Positions 25,705 through 32,471 of a stretch of 38,963 nucleotides of DNA are shown here, one piece after another (the first letter of the stretch is position 1; each line of letters starts with the position of its first letter). The DNA lies in the NCBI GenBank assembly GCA_050293885.1, contig JBNKNO010000031.1, forward strand, positions 1 through 38,963. Direction: 5' to 3'. The position numbers and the translations under genes are program-made. The notes beneath the pieces were generated by a model. That model was given only the letters and a program-made list of their open reading frames with translations. It had not been told where the DNA came from and did not search any database. The DNA comes from Nitrogeniibacter sp050293885 (lineage in GTDB: Bacteria; Pseudomonadota; Gammaproteobacteria; Burkholderiales; Rhodocyclaceae).

Positions 25705-26376
25705 ATGGCTGAAGCACTCGGCGTCTGCCCACCCCGCGAACCCCCCGATCGCACGGAGGTGTTCGAATTCATTGCCGAGGCGCTGAGCCGAAACGGCTTT
25801 GCCATCTTGGCCAACGCCATCGAAGACGACATCACCACTGCGCTGTTCGAGCGGCTCATGCGTCTCGACGAAAGCACCTTCAAGCCCGCGGGCATCGGCC
25901 GCGCACAAGACCAGATGCACAACACCTTCGTGCGCCGGGATGAAATCCGCTGGCTCGACCGTGGCGACCCGGCCGAAGCGCGATGGCTCGCTTGGGTCGA
26001 TGATTTGCGTGCGTTTCTCAACCGCCGGCTGTTTCTCGGCCTGTTCTCCTACGAAGGCCACTTCGCCCACTACGCGCCCGGCGCCTTCTACAAGCGGCAT
26101 GTGGACGCCTTTCGCGGACAAGCCAACCGCGTACTCACCACGGTGCTCTATCTGAATCCGGACTGGCGACCGACCGACGGCGGACAGATGGTGCTGTACC
26201 CGGAATCGGGCGACACGTCGATCGCGCGCATCGAACCGGCCATGGGGACCTTGGCGGTATTCCTCAGCGAAGAATTTCCCCATGAGGTACTACCCGCCCA
26301 GCGCGACCGCTACAGCATCGCCGGTTGGTATCGGGTGAACAGCTCGACGACCGACCGCCCCGATCCGCCACGCTGA
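25705..26376 (+). CDS. 2-oxoglutarate/Fe(II)-dependent oxygenase (SM-20 / prolyl hydroxylase-like)
   Basis: The 223-residue product has the double-stranded beta-helix oxygenase motifs: H132-x-D134 in YKRHVDAF, distal H193 in FPHEVLP, and the 2-oxoglutarate-binding arginine R202 in QRDRYSIAGWYR. The sequence between (TTVLYLNPDWRPTDGGQMVLY) is typical of the SM-20/PHD-like group of bacterial proteins. Substrates of such bacterial enzymes are largely unknown; hydroxylation of a protein such as a translation factor is known for a few relatives. The gene stands alone, with a strong two-way terminator after it. It uses O2 and iron, and the next gene encodes an O2-binding diiron protein, but whether they act together is unknown. 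Confidence 0.88.
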   Translation: MAEALGVCPPREPPDRTEVFEFIAEALSRNGFAILANAIEDDITTALFERLMRLDESTFKPAGIGRAQDQMHNTFVRRDEIRWLDRGDPAEARWLAWVDDLRAFLNRRLFLGLFSYEGHFAHYAPGAFYKRHVDAFRGQANRVLTTVLYLNPDWRPTDGGQMVLYPESGDTSIARIEPAMGTLAVFLSEEFPHEVLPAQRDRYSIAGWYRVNSSTTDRPDPPR

Positions 26377-26402
26377 TCTTCTTATTCCGCCGGCCATCAT
26401 AC

Positions 26403-26434
26403 AAACGGGCCCGGCAGCATTGCCGGGCCCGTTT
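26403..26434. terminator. Bidirectional intrinsic terminator
   Basis: A perfect 14-bp stem (arms 26403-26416 and 26421-26434) closes on the tetraloop GCAT. The plus strand continues TTTTG and the minus strand ends in a run of T followed by GTATG. It lies between the convergent oxygenase and bacteriohemerythrin genes and should end both transcripts. Confidence 0.9.
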
Positions 26435-26468
26435 TGCGGAATCTGCGGACATTCAACGATGCACGCGA

Positions 26469-26945
26469 TCACCAGAACTTCCACCACCACTTCTTCTTTT
26501 CCATTGCGTCTTGCACATGCGGCGCCCACTGGGCCGCGCCGCCCACGCTGGCAAAGTAGCCACCGAAACGCTTGTCCGCTTCGTTGATGTGATTGGTGAG
26601 CCAGACCTTGAGGAAGTGCAACAACTCGAAGGTGATTTTTGCTTCGCCGGTATCGAGCTTGTCCTGCAAGGCGACCACCTGCCCGATCAGCTCTTCATGG
26701 TTCTGCTTGTGCGCGTCGAACTCGGGATAGTTCGACACACGCATGAGCGATTCCTCAACCGAAAAATGCGTCTTCGTGTAGTCCGCCAACTCGTCGAGAA
26801 TCGTGCGCGAGGTCTCCGAGCCGTGATGCTCGATGATCGCGGTATGGAGTTTGTTGAGCAGATCGACGAGTTCCTTGTGCTGCTCGTCGATTTCTTGAAT
26901 CCCGACACTGAAGCCGTTCGACCACTGAAAGAGTTCTGCGCTCAT
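26469..26945 (-). CDS. Bacteriohemerythrin
   Basis: This is a single-domain diiron O2-binding protein of 158 residues. All expected metal ligands are present: H23, H60, E64, H79, H83, H119 and D124, in the spacing of the family. The ATG at 26945 gives the typical start MSAELFQWSNGFSVGIQEID; a TTG at 26963 would add six residues and is unlikely. After the domain a tail follows that ends EKKKWWWKFW, a basic-aromatic peptide that could bind a membrane surface. The promoter has a perfect FNR-type box, so induction at low oxygen is likely. Related proteins carry O2 to other enzymes or sense it. It is a single gene ending at a two-way terminator. Confidence 0.93.
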   Translation of the reverse strand: MSAELFQWSNGFSVGIQEIDEQHKELVDLLNKLHTAIIEHHGSETSRTILDELADYTKTHFSVEESLMRVSNYPEFDAHKQNHEELIGQVVALQDKLDTGEAKITFELLHFLKVWLTNHINEADKRFGGYFASVGGAAQWAPHVQDAMEKKKWWWKFW

Positions 26946-26977
26946 GACCAGTCCATTTGTCAAATTTCGTAGCGCGC

Positions 26978-27018
26978 ATCATAGGCGCCTGAGAAATTGT
27001 CAAATTGATCCGCATCAA
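26978..27018 (-). promoter_or_regulatory. FNR/Anr-type promoter of bacteriohemerythrin
   Basis: TTGAT-N4-ATCAA at 27005-27018 is a perfect FNR/Anr/Dnr half-site dyad. On the minus strand TATGAT (26983-26978) forms a -10, giving a start near 26970 and placing the centre of the box about 41 bases upstream, the position of FNR class II activation. The leader would be about 25 bases long. Confidence 0.75.
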
Positions 27019-27050
27019 TGCAGCACAAATCCGAATCGGATCAAGCCCCG

Positions 27051-27893
27051 TCAGTTGGTGTCCGGCACCACGCGCTCCCCGCTCGGCAGAATGCTGCGGA
27101 TCGGGTCGCTGCGTCGCAACGGCACCGGCGGCGGTGCCTCTTCCTCCGCGATCATGGATTCGATCAACAAGGTGACGCGGCGATTGCGAGAACGCCCTTC
27201 CGGCGTCAGGTTTGCAGCCACCGGGCGCTGGTCGCCATAGCCGGCCGCGGTCAACCGCCCCGGCGCCACGCCATTGCCCACGAACAGCCGCACCACGCTC
27301 GAGGCACGCACGGCGGACAGCTCCCAGTTGGACGGAAAACGGTAGGTATTGATGGGCACGTTGTCGGTATGCCCTTCGATCACGATAGGGAAATCCGCCG
27401 TTGCCAGCACCTGCGCAACAGCCTGCAGGGCATTGGCGGCGGTCGGCCCGATATCCGCCTCACCCGGCGCGAACAAGACCTCGGCGTTGATTTCCACCTT
27501 GATGCCGTGCGCGCCCTCGGTCACGCTCACCTGCCCGCCTTCGGCCAGCGGCTGCAATACCCGCCGGATTTCGTCGGCCATGTCGCGCATCTTCTTCACC
27601 GCCTTTTCGCGCGCCTGCTGCCTGGCGGTGTCGGCTTTCGGTTTGCTCAAGCCGGGGCGCGTGGGCATCGGCATGGGCTGGACAATGATCTGCTGCCCAC
27701 TGGTGTTGACGCTGATACTGCGAAACGCCTGCACGATGGAATCGGACAGCACCCGGTACTTGCCCTCGTTGATCGAACTGAGCGAGTACATCACCACGAA
27801 GAAGGCGAACAGCAGGGTAATGAAGTCTGCGTAGGAGACGAGCCAGCGCTCGTGGTTTTCGTGCTCCTCGACTTCCTTGCGGCGACGGGCCAT
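27051..27893 (-). CDS. motD: MotD, flagellar stator protein (MotB-like)
   Basis: The 280-residue protein is the peptidoglycan-anchored part of a second-type flagellar stator (MotC/MotD). One membrane helix near residues 18-40 (LVSYADFITLLFAFFVVMYS) carries the proton-channel aspartate D23. A linker rich in Pro, Arg and Lys is followed by an OmpA/MotB peptidoglycan-binding domain (IEGHTDNVPINTYRFPSNWE, then SRNRRVTLLIES). A proline-rich tail ends the protein. In Pseudomonas and other bacteria motD directly follows motC. Here an arsenic cassette of about 2 kb lies between, and a terminator after motC blocks read-through, so motD may now be read from the ars promoter. No clear flagellar promoter was found in the 117 bases before it. 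Confidence 0.92.
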   Translation of the reverse strand: MARRRKEVEEHENHERWLVSYADFITLLFAFFVVMYSLSSINEGKYRVLSDSIVQAFRSISVNTSGQQIIVQPMPMPTRPGLSKPKADTARQQAREKAVKKMRDMADEIRRVLQPLAEGGQVSVTEGAHGIKVEINAEVLFAPGEADIGPTAANALQAVAQVLATADFPIVIEGHTDNVPINTYRFPSNWELSAVRASSVVRLFVGNGVAPGRLTAAGYGDQRPVAANLTPEGRSRNRRVTLLIESMIAEEEAPPPVPLRRSDPIRSILPSGERVVPDTN

Positions 27894-27923
27894 GACTCGG
27901 GCATCCTGGACAGAACGGACAGT

Positions 27924-27941
27924 GGCCGCCCGATGGCGGCC
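27924..27941 (-). terminator. Short GC hairpin between ACR3 and motD
   Basis: GGCCGCC (27924-27930) and GGCGGCC (27935-27941) form a perfect 7-bp stem with loop CGAT. On the minus strand there is no T-run after it, so it is unlikely to stop transcription completely. It may reduce read-through from the ars genes into motD. Confidence 0.35.
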
Positions 27942-28010
27942 TTCCCATTCATCAACGGCCAGAGTCGCGCTGCCTTGAGTGGTTTCGCCCCCTGTTCTAC
28001 CCGCGTCGTT

Positions 28011-29096
28011 TCACTCGCGGGCGGCCAGCGCGCCGCGTTCGTACCAACTGCGCGTGCGGTTGACCATGCGCACCAGCCACAGCATCACCGGCACCTCGAT
28101 CAGCACCCCCACCACGGTCGCCAGCGCGGCCCCCGATTCGAAGCCATAGAGCACGATCGCCGCCGCGACCGCCAGTTCAAAGAAATTGGAGGCACCGATC
28201 ATGGTCGACGGCCCAGCCACCTCGTGCACCACGCCCAGCCGACGGTTCATCCAGTAACCGAGCGCGGCGATGAACAACACCTGCGCCAGAATCGGCACCG
28301 CCAGCATGAGAATCACCAACGGCTGCGCGACAATGGCCTGCCCCTGAAAGGCGAACAGCAACACCAGCGTGGCCAGCAGCGCCATGAGCGAGAACGGCGA
28401 GAAGTGATCGAGCGCGGCCTTCAGATGTGCTTCGCCACGGCGCAGCAAGGCATGGCGGATGGCCTGTGCAATCGCCAGCGGAATGACGATGTACATCACT
28501 ACCGACAGAAACAGCGTATCCCACGGCACGGGAATGGCCGAGACGCCCAGCAGCAGCGCCACAATGGGCGCGAAGGCGAACACCATCACCAGATCGTTGA
28601 GCGCCACCTGGGTGAGCGTGAAGTTGGCGTTACCGCGGCACAGATTGCTCCACACGAACACCATCGCGGTGCACGGCGCGGCGCCGAGCAGGATGAGACC
28701 GGCAATGTAGCTGTCGATCTGGTCGACCGGCAGCCAGGGCGCAAAGACGTGGCGAATGAACAACCAGCCGAACGCCGCCATCGAAAACGGCTTGACCGCC
28801 CAGTTAACGAACAGCGTCACGCCCATGCCGCGCACATGCTGGCGCACCTCGTGCAGCGCGCCGAAGTCGATCTTCACCAGCATGGGGATGATCATCACCC
28901 AGATGAGGATGCCCACCGGCAGATTCACCTGCGCCACTTCGAGTCGGCCGAGCATCTCGAACGGTGCCGGAAACCACAAGCCCAGCACCGTGCCGGCCAG
29001 CATGCACAAGGCCACCCACAACGTGAGATAGCGTTCGAAAAAGCCGATGGGTGCGCCGCTGGCCTGGCGCGCGGCCACTTCGCAAGGCGAACTCAT
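28011..29096 (-). CDS. arsB: ACR3-family arsenite efflux pump
   Basis: The 361-residue membrane protein has about ten hydrophobic helices and the hallmark residues of ACR3 arsenite transporters: the cysteine in GAAPCTAMVFVWS (fourth helix) and the glutamate in GVLIEVPVML (ninth helix). It is of the ACR3 type, not the unrelated ArsB type, though both are often named arsB. It exports As(III) formed by the upstream ArsC domain, driven by the membrane potential or proton gradient. The ATG overlaps the stop codon of the arsRC fusion gene in ATGA, so both are made in a coupled way. It separates motC from motD. Confidence 0.93.
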   Translation of the reverse strand: MSSPCEVAARQASGAPIGFFERYLTLWVALCMLAGTVLGLWFPAPFEMLGRLEVAQVNLPVGILIWVMIIPMLVKIDFGALHEVRQHVRGMGVTLFVNWAVKPFSMAAFGWLFIRHVFAPWLPVDQIDSYIAGLILLGAAPCTAMVFVWSNLCRGNANFTLTQVALNDLVMVFAFAPIVALLLGVSAIPVPWDTLFLSVVMYIVIPLAIAQAIRHALLRRGEAHLKAALDHFSPFSLMALLATLVLLFAFQGQAIVAQPLVILMLAVPILAQVLFIAALGYWMNRRLGVVHEVAGPSTMIGASNFFELAVAAAIVLYGFESGAALATVVGVLIEVPVMLWLVRMVNRTRSWYERGALAARE

Positions 29097-29923
29097 GCCG
29101 TCACCTCGTCGATCCGGCCAATCGCGTCGAGCTGCTTTTGCAGCACAATCGGGTTGTTCAAGGTGTCGCTCGGCAAGCGCAGCAACAGGGAAAAACGCTT
29201 ACGCAGCGCCTGCGCGGTGCGCACGAACGCGGCCAGACGCGTCTCGTCGCTGCCCGTCACTGCTGCCGGATCGGGCAAGCCCCAGTGCGTCGTCAGCGGT
29301 GCGCCCGGCCACACCGGGCAGACTTCCGCCCCGGCGTTGTCACACACAGTGATGACCAGATCGATCTTGGGCGTGCCCTCGGCGGCGAAGCGATCCCACG
29401 ACTTGCTTTCGAGCCCGTCAATCGACACGCCCTGCGTGCGCAGCACCTCGAGCGCCAGCGGATTGACCTTGCCGGTCGGATGGCTGCCCGCGCTGAAGGC
29501 GCGAAAGCGCCCGTCGCCCATGGCGTTGAGTAGCGCTTCGGCAAGAATGGAGCGGGCGGAATTGCCCGTACACAAGATCAAGACATTCATCGGATGTTTT
29601 CCTGAATCGGGAAATTTGGGTGTTGCGACGCCGCATTGCGCGGGATTGCCTTCACAGCATTCGGCGCTGAGAAAATCCATCAGCGACTGCATGGCGGCGA
29701 TGTTTGCGGTGTAGCGCACGAAGCGACCTTCGTGCGCGGCGGTGATGAGCCCCGCTTCGGCAAGATTGCGAAAATGAAAGGACAAGGCGTTGGGCGCCAC
29801 GCCCAGCTGGTCAGCGATCTCGCCCGCGGACAGCCCGGCCGGACCTCGCCGCACCAGCAGGCGGAATAACTGGAGGCGCGTCTCTTGCGCCAGCGCCGAC
29901 AGGGCTTTGGTGGCTTCCATCAT
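29093..29923 (-). CDS. ArsR-ArsC fusion: arsenic repressor joined to arsenate reductase
   Basis: A single 276-residue frame contains two proteins. Residues 1-100 are an ArsR/SmtB winged helix (LFRLLVRRGPAGLSAGEIADQ and VAPNALSFHFRNLAEAG). It lacks the ELCVCDL arsenic site of plasmid ArsR but has C89-C90-x6-C97, which resembles the C-terminal site of the Acidithiobacillus ArsR type. After a short linker, residues 112-276 are a thioredoxin-coupled, phosphatase-like arsenate reductase with the loop C118-x5-R124-S and redox cysteines C194 and C202. There is no stop or frameshift between them. The ATG at 29923 (or 29920) follows the operator closely. The protein should both repress the ars operon and make As(III) for the adjacent pump. 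Confidence 0.88.
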   Translation of the reverse strand: MMEATKALSALAQETRLQLFRLLVRRGPAGLSAGEIADQLGVAPNALSFHFRNLAEAGLITAAHEGRFVRYTANIAAMQSLMDFLSAECCEGNPAQCGVATPKFPDSGKHPMNVLILCTGNSARSILAEALLNAMGDGRFRAFSAGSHPTGKVNPLALEVLRTQGVSIDGLESKSWDRFAAEGTPKIDLVITVCDNAGAEVCPVWPGAPLTTHWGLPDPAAVTGSDETRLAAFVRTAQALRKRFSLLLRLPSDTLNNPIVLQKQLDAIGRIDEVTA

Positions 29924-29933
29924 TCATCAACAC

Positions 29934-29957
29934 TTCAACAAACATTGAATTATTGTA
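29934..29957 (-). promoter_or_regulatory. ars promoter and ArsR operator
   Basis: On the minus strand TACAAT (29957-29952) is a good -10. Just downstream TTCAA and TTGAA (29934-29938 and 29945-29949 on the plus strand) form a dyad with a 6-base gap, typical of ArsR operators. No good -35 is seen. Binding of the ArsR domain would block initiation. Confidence 0.6.
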
Positions 29958-29960
29958 GAT

Positions 29961-29985
29961 AAAAACGGGGATGATTTCCATCCCC
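29961..29985 (-). terminator. Intrinsic terminator after motC
   Basis: On the minus strand GGGGATG pairs with CATCCCC (29985-29979 and 29973-29967) around a 5-base loop and is followed by GTTTTT. It lies 29 bases after the motC stop and just before the ars promoter, so fliA-motC transcription should end here. Confidence 0.8.
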
Positions 29986-30013
29986 TGTCTCCATGCCTCA
30001 ACCGCCGCCGACT

Positions 30014-30754
30014 TTAAACGTCGTACCCCTGCAGACGCCGTTCGATAATGCGCGGATTGTCACCGTTGGCAATGCCCACGAGGCCATCGACCAGCAGCTC
30101 ACGCAGCGACACCAGTTGGCTGATGTGCGCTTGCAGTTTCTTGGCGACCGGCAGAAAGATCAGGTTCGCCGAGCCGACGCCATAGATGGTGGCGACAAAG
30201 GCAACGGCGATGCCGGCACCGAGTTTGGAGGGGTCGGAGAGATTTTCCATCACATGGATGAGCCCCATCACGGCGCCGAGAATACCGATGGTGGGTGCGT
30301 AGCCGCCGGCCGATTCCCAGAACTTTGCGCCGAGCTTCATGCGCGCTTCCCAAGCGTCGATTTCGACTTCGAGCACCTCACGCAGACGCTCGGGTTCGAC
30401 ACCGTCGATGAGCAACTCAATGCCCTTCCTGGCAAACGGATCGCCGAGCGTGTCGAGCTGATTTTCCAGCGCCAGCAGCCCTTCGCGACGGGCGACGTTG
30501 CTCCAGCCGACGATTTGTTCGATGAGTTTGACGAATGAGGCTTCCGGCGGCACGAAGATCCACTTGGCCATGCGCATGCCGTCCTTGAACACCCGCAGCG
30601 GGCTTTGCAGCATCACGGCACCGAGTGTGCCGCCAATGACGATCAAGAATGCGGTGGGCTGGATCAGGGAGCTCAGATGACCGCCTTCGATCACCTGGCC
30701 AACCAGAATGGCGGAGATGCCGATCGTCAGACCGATCAGGCTGATGCTGTCCAT
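30014..30754 (-). CDS. motC: MotC, flagellar stator protein (MotA-like)
   Basis: The 246-residue membrane protein is a MotA-type stator subunit with four hydrophobic helices. Helices 1 and 2 start MDSISLIGLTIGISAIL and continue with FLIVIGGTLGAVML; the large cytoplasmic loop contains the charged motif ARREGLLALENQ; helices 3 and 4 carry the conserved GGYAPTIGILGAVMGLI and VAFVATIYGVGSANL. It is 20 bp after fliA, as in Pseudomonas and related bacteria where motCD lie in the fliA/che region. Its partner MotD is 2.1 kb further on, beyond a terminator and an ars cassette. Confidence 0.93.
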   Translation of the reverse strand: MDSISLIGLTIGISAILVGQVIEGGHLSSLIQPTAFLIVIGGTLGAVMLQSPLRVFKDGMRMAKWIFVPPEASFVKLIEQIVGWSNVARREGLLALENQLDTLGDPFARKGIELLIDGVEPERLREVLEVEIDAWEARMKLGAKFWESAGGYAPTIGILGAVMGLIHVMENLSDPSKLGAGIAVAFVATIYGVGSANLIFLPVAKKLQAHISQLVSLRELLVDGLVGIANGDNPRIIERRLQGYDV

Positions 30755-30774
30755 GCGCGTGTCCGGCTAGCGGT

Positions 30775-31539
30775 TCAGGCCGCGGCGGCGTGTTTGGGCG
30801 GACGACCACGGCGCGGCTTGGGGCCGGCCTTGGTGCCATGAATGCGTGAGCGCAGTCGGGCCACGGCCTGACTGTGCAGCTGGCAGATGCGCGACTCCGA
30901 GACGCCGAGCACCTCGCCGATCTCGCGCAGGTTGAGGTCTTCTTCGTAGTACAGGCCCATCACCAGTTTCTCGCGCTCGGGCAGATCGTCGATGGCCTTC
31001 ACCAGGATGTCGCGCATGTTCTGATCGAGCAAGGCATCGAGCGGATCGCCTTCGTGGCCGGCCGCATGACGCTCCAGAAAATCGTCGTCGTTGCCTTCGG
31101 TAAAATCTTCGAAATACACCAGTTGGTGGCCGCGCGCGTCTTGCAGCATCTTCTGGTACTCGGGCAGTCCCATGTCCATCGCCTCGGCCAGCTCGCGCTC
31201 GGTGGGGGCGCGGCCGTTCTGTTGTTCGAGCTCGTGGATGGCGCCTTCGATGCGGCGCATGTCGCGTCGCAGGCTACGCGGGAGCCAGTCGTTTTCGCGC
31301 AGGCCGTCGAGCATCGAACCACGAATACGCTGTACCGCGTAGGTCTCGAACTGCGCACCCAGCCCCTCTTCGTAACGGCCGATCGCATCGAGCAGGCCGA
31401 TCATGCCGTTCTGGATGATGTCATCGACTTGCACGCTGGCCGGCAGCTTGGCCATCAGGTGGTAGGCGATGCGCTTGACCAGCGGCGCGTATTGCGTCAC
31501 CAACTGGTCCCGATCAAGTGTGCCGGATGCGGTATACAT
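30775..31539 (-). CDS. fliA: FliA, flagellar sigma factor sigma28, with AT-hook-like tail
   Basis: FliA directs RNA polymerase to late flagellar promoters such as the one before flgM here. The 254-residue product starts MYTASGTLDRDQLV and has sigma region 2 (VDDIIQNGMIGLLDAI and FETYAVQRIRGSMLDGLREND), region 3, and region 4 with helix-turn-helix (LREIGEVLGVSESRICQLHSQ). The usual length is about 240; the extra C-terminal residues 236-254 include KPRRGRPPK, which has the core of an AT-hook. The start is the ATG at 31539, with a GACAGG-type ribosome-binding site; upstream codons in the open frame (to 31770) run into flhG. The gene lies 136 bp after flhG with its own predicted promoter, and motC follows directly. 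Confidence 0.95.
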   Translation of the reverse strand: MYTASGTLDRDQLVTQYAPLVKRIAYHLMAKLPASVQVDDIIQNGMIGLLDAIGRYEEGLGAQFETYAVQRIRGSMLDGLRENDWLPRSLRRDMRRIEGAIHELEQQNGRAPTERELAEAMDMGLPEYQKMLQDARGHQLVYFEDFTEGNDDDFLERHAAGHEGDPLDALLDQNMRDILVKAIDDLPEREKLVMGLYYEEDLNLREIGEVLGVSESRICQLHSQAVARLRSRIHGTKAGPKPRRGRPPKHAAAA

Positions 31540-31610
31540 TCGCTGACCTGTCTCTAGTTCTGGGTACTCAATTCGCTTCTTGGCACCAGCCGTGAAGCCC
31601 GATGGTTCCC

Positions 31611-31670
31611 ATTGTCCGCACTCGCGTCGAATTTCGCTGGCGGAATAAGCCGAGTTATTCCCCTTATTTC
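31611..31670 (-). promoter_or_regulatory. Predicted flagellar promoter of fliA
   Basis: On the minus strand the half-site GCTTATTCCGCC (31650-31639) is followed by GACAAT (31616-31611) at the spacing seen in the other flagellar elements. A GGAATAA-N6-TTATTCC palindrome at 31642-31661 covers the half-site, and a second copy of GGGGAAATAA lies directly upstream. The leader before the fliA ATG would be about 65 bases. Confidence 0.5.
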
Positions 31671-31675
31671 CCCTC

Positions 31676-32470
31676 TCATGCGCGCAAGCTCGCCAGACGC
31701 CCCTGCCCCCAGCCCTGCAAGCGCCGCAGAAATGCCGCTTCTGCTTCGACCGGACGCGTTGGTCCGGCATCGTGAATCAAGGCTTCGGCCAGATCGTCGC
31801 GTTCGATTTCTCCCGCCCACGCCAGCGGCGTGCCGCCACGCTCGCGCACTCGATCTTCGAGCCGACTGAACATGGCCTGCGCATCGGCGCGATCGCGTGC
31901 GCGCGCCACGGCCACATGCACCGTGCCGGCGCCCAGTGCCGACAACGATTTGAGACAGGCCAACGCCTCGGTGACGCCACGCCCGCTGGCCTCTACCACC
32001 ACCAGACGCCGCGGCGCGGCGAACACGAAGGGCGACGGCGCATCGAGCGTGTCGTGTGCGGCGTGCACCAGCATGAAACGCGTGCGACGCTGAAGATGGC
32101 GAATGGCGCCGAGCAAGCTCGCGCGCCGCTCGTCGTCGAGCAAGGGCAAGGCCATGGCGGCGGCCGTCACCGGCAAACGCCCCATCAAGCCCTCCACGGG
32201 CAAGACCAGCGATTCGATCGGCTGGCGCTCGTCCAGCGAGTGCAGCAGATCGGCGGACGCGGGGTGCTGCCAGGTCGCGGCCAGACTGGCCGAACCGGCG
32301 GCCTCGTCGAGCACCAACACCCGGTGCGCCTGTTTACCGATACGCATGATGGCGCGCGCGGCCGAGGCTTGCGCGTGGTGTCCGGTCGAAAACATCGCCA
32401 CCACCGTGGGTGGCGCCTTGCGGAAGAGCCGACGCAGGCCGGCTGCCTGATCTTCGCTGCCGTCGATCAC
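31676..32470 (-). CDS. flhG: FlhG/FleN-like MinD-family protein with degenerate P-loop
   Basis: FlhG normally is an ATPase that limits flagellar number together with FlhF. The 264-residue product has the length, position (directly after flhF) and general MinD-like pattern, such as RVLVLDEAAGSASLA and the helix ALACLKSLSALG. The deviant Walker A motif KGGVGKT is missing: the equivalent place reads MFSTGHHAQASA (about residues 26-37), without the two lysines. Walker B is also poor (FMLVHAAHD). ATP hydrolysis in the usual way is therefore unlikely. The start is a GTG, one base from the flhF stop. Identification depends on context; the frame is intact and not a pseudogene. Confidence 0.75.
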   Translation of the reverse strand: MIDGSEDQAAGLRRLFRKAPPTVVAMFSTGHHAQASAARAIMRIGKQAHRVLVLDEAAGSASLAATWQHPASADLLHSLDERQPIESLVLPVEGLMGRLPVTAAAMALPLLDDERRASLLGAIRHLQRRTRFMLVHAAHDTLDAPSPFVFAAPRRLVVVEASGRGVTEALACLKSLSALGAGTVHVAVARARDRADAQAMFSRLEDRVRERGGTPLAWAGEIERDDLAEALIHDAGPTRPVEAEAAFLRRLQGWGQGRLASLRA

Positions 32471-32471
32471 G

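Larger units (their letters stand above)
27946..29931. repeat. 11-bp direct repeat bracketing the ars cassette
   Basis: CATTCATCAAC occurs at 27946-27956, between motD and the ACR3 gene, and again at 29921-29931, at the arsRC start. The pair encloses the two ars genes. It could be a trace of insertion or a chance match. Confidence 0.3.

Noticed and set aside
26945..26963. TTG start six codons before the bacteriohemerythrin ATG
   Set aside because: The added residues have no counterpart in the family and the ATG gives the normal N-terminus.
27018..29714. Plus-strand frame of 898 codons opposite motD and the ars genes
   Set aside because: All genes on the minus strand in this stretch have clear family motifs; the frame is rich in His, Arg and Gln as a shadow.
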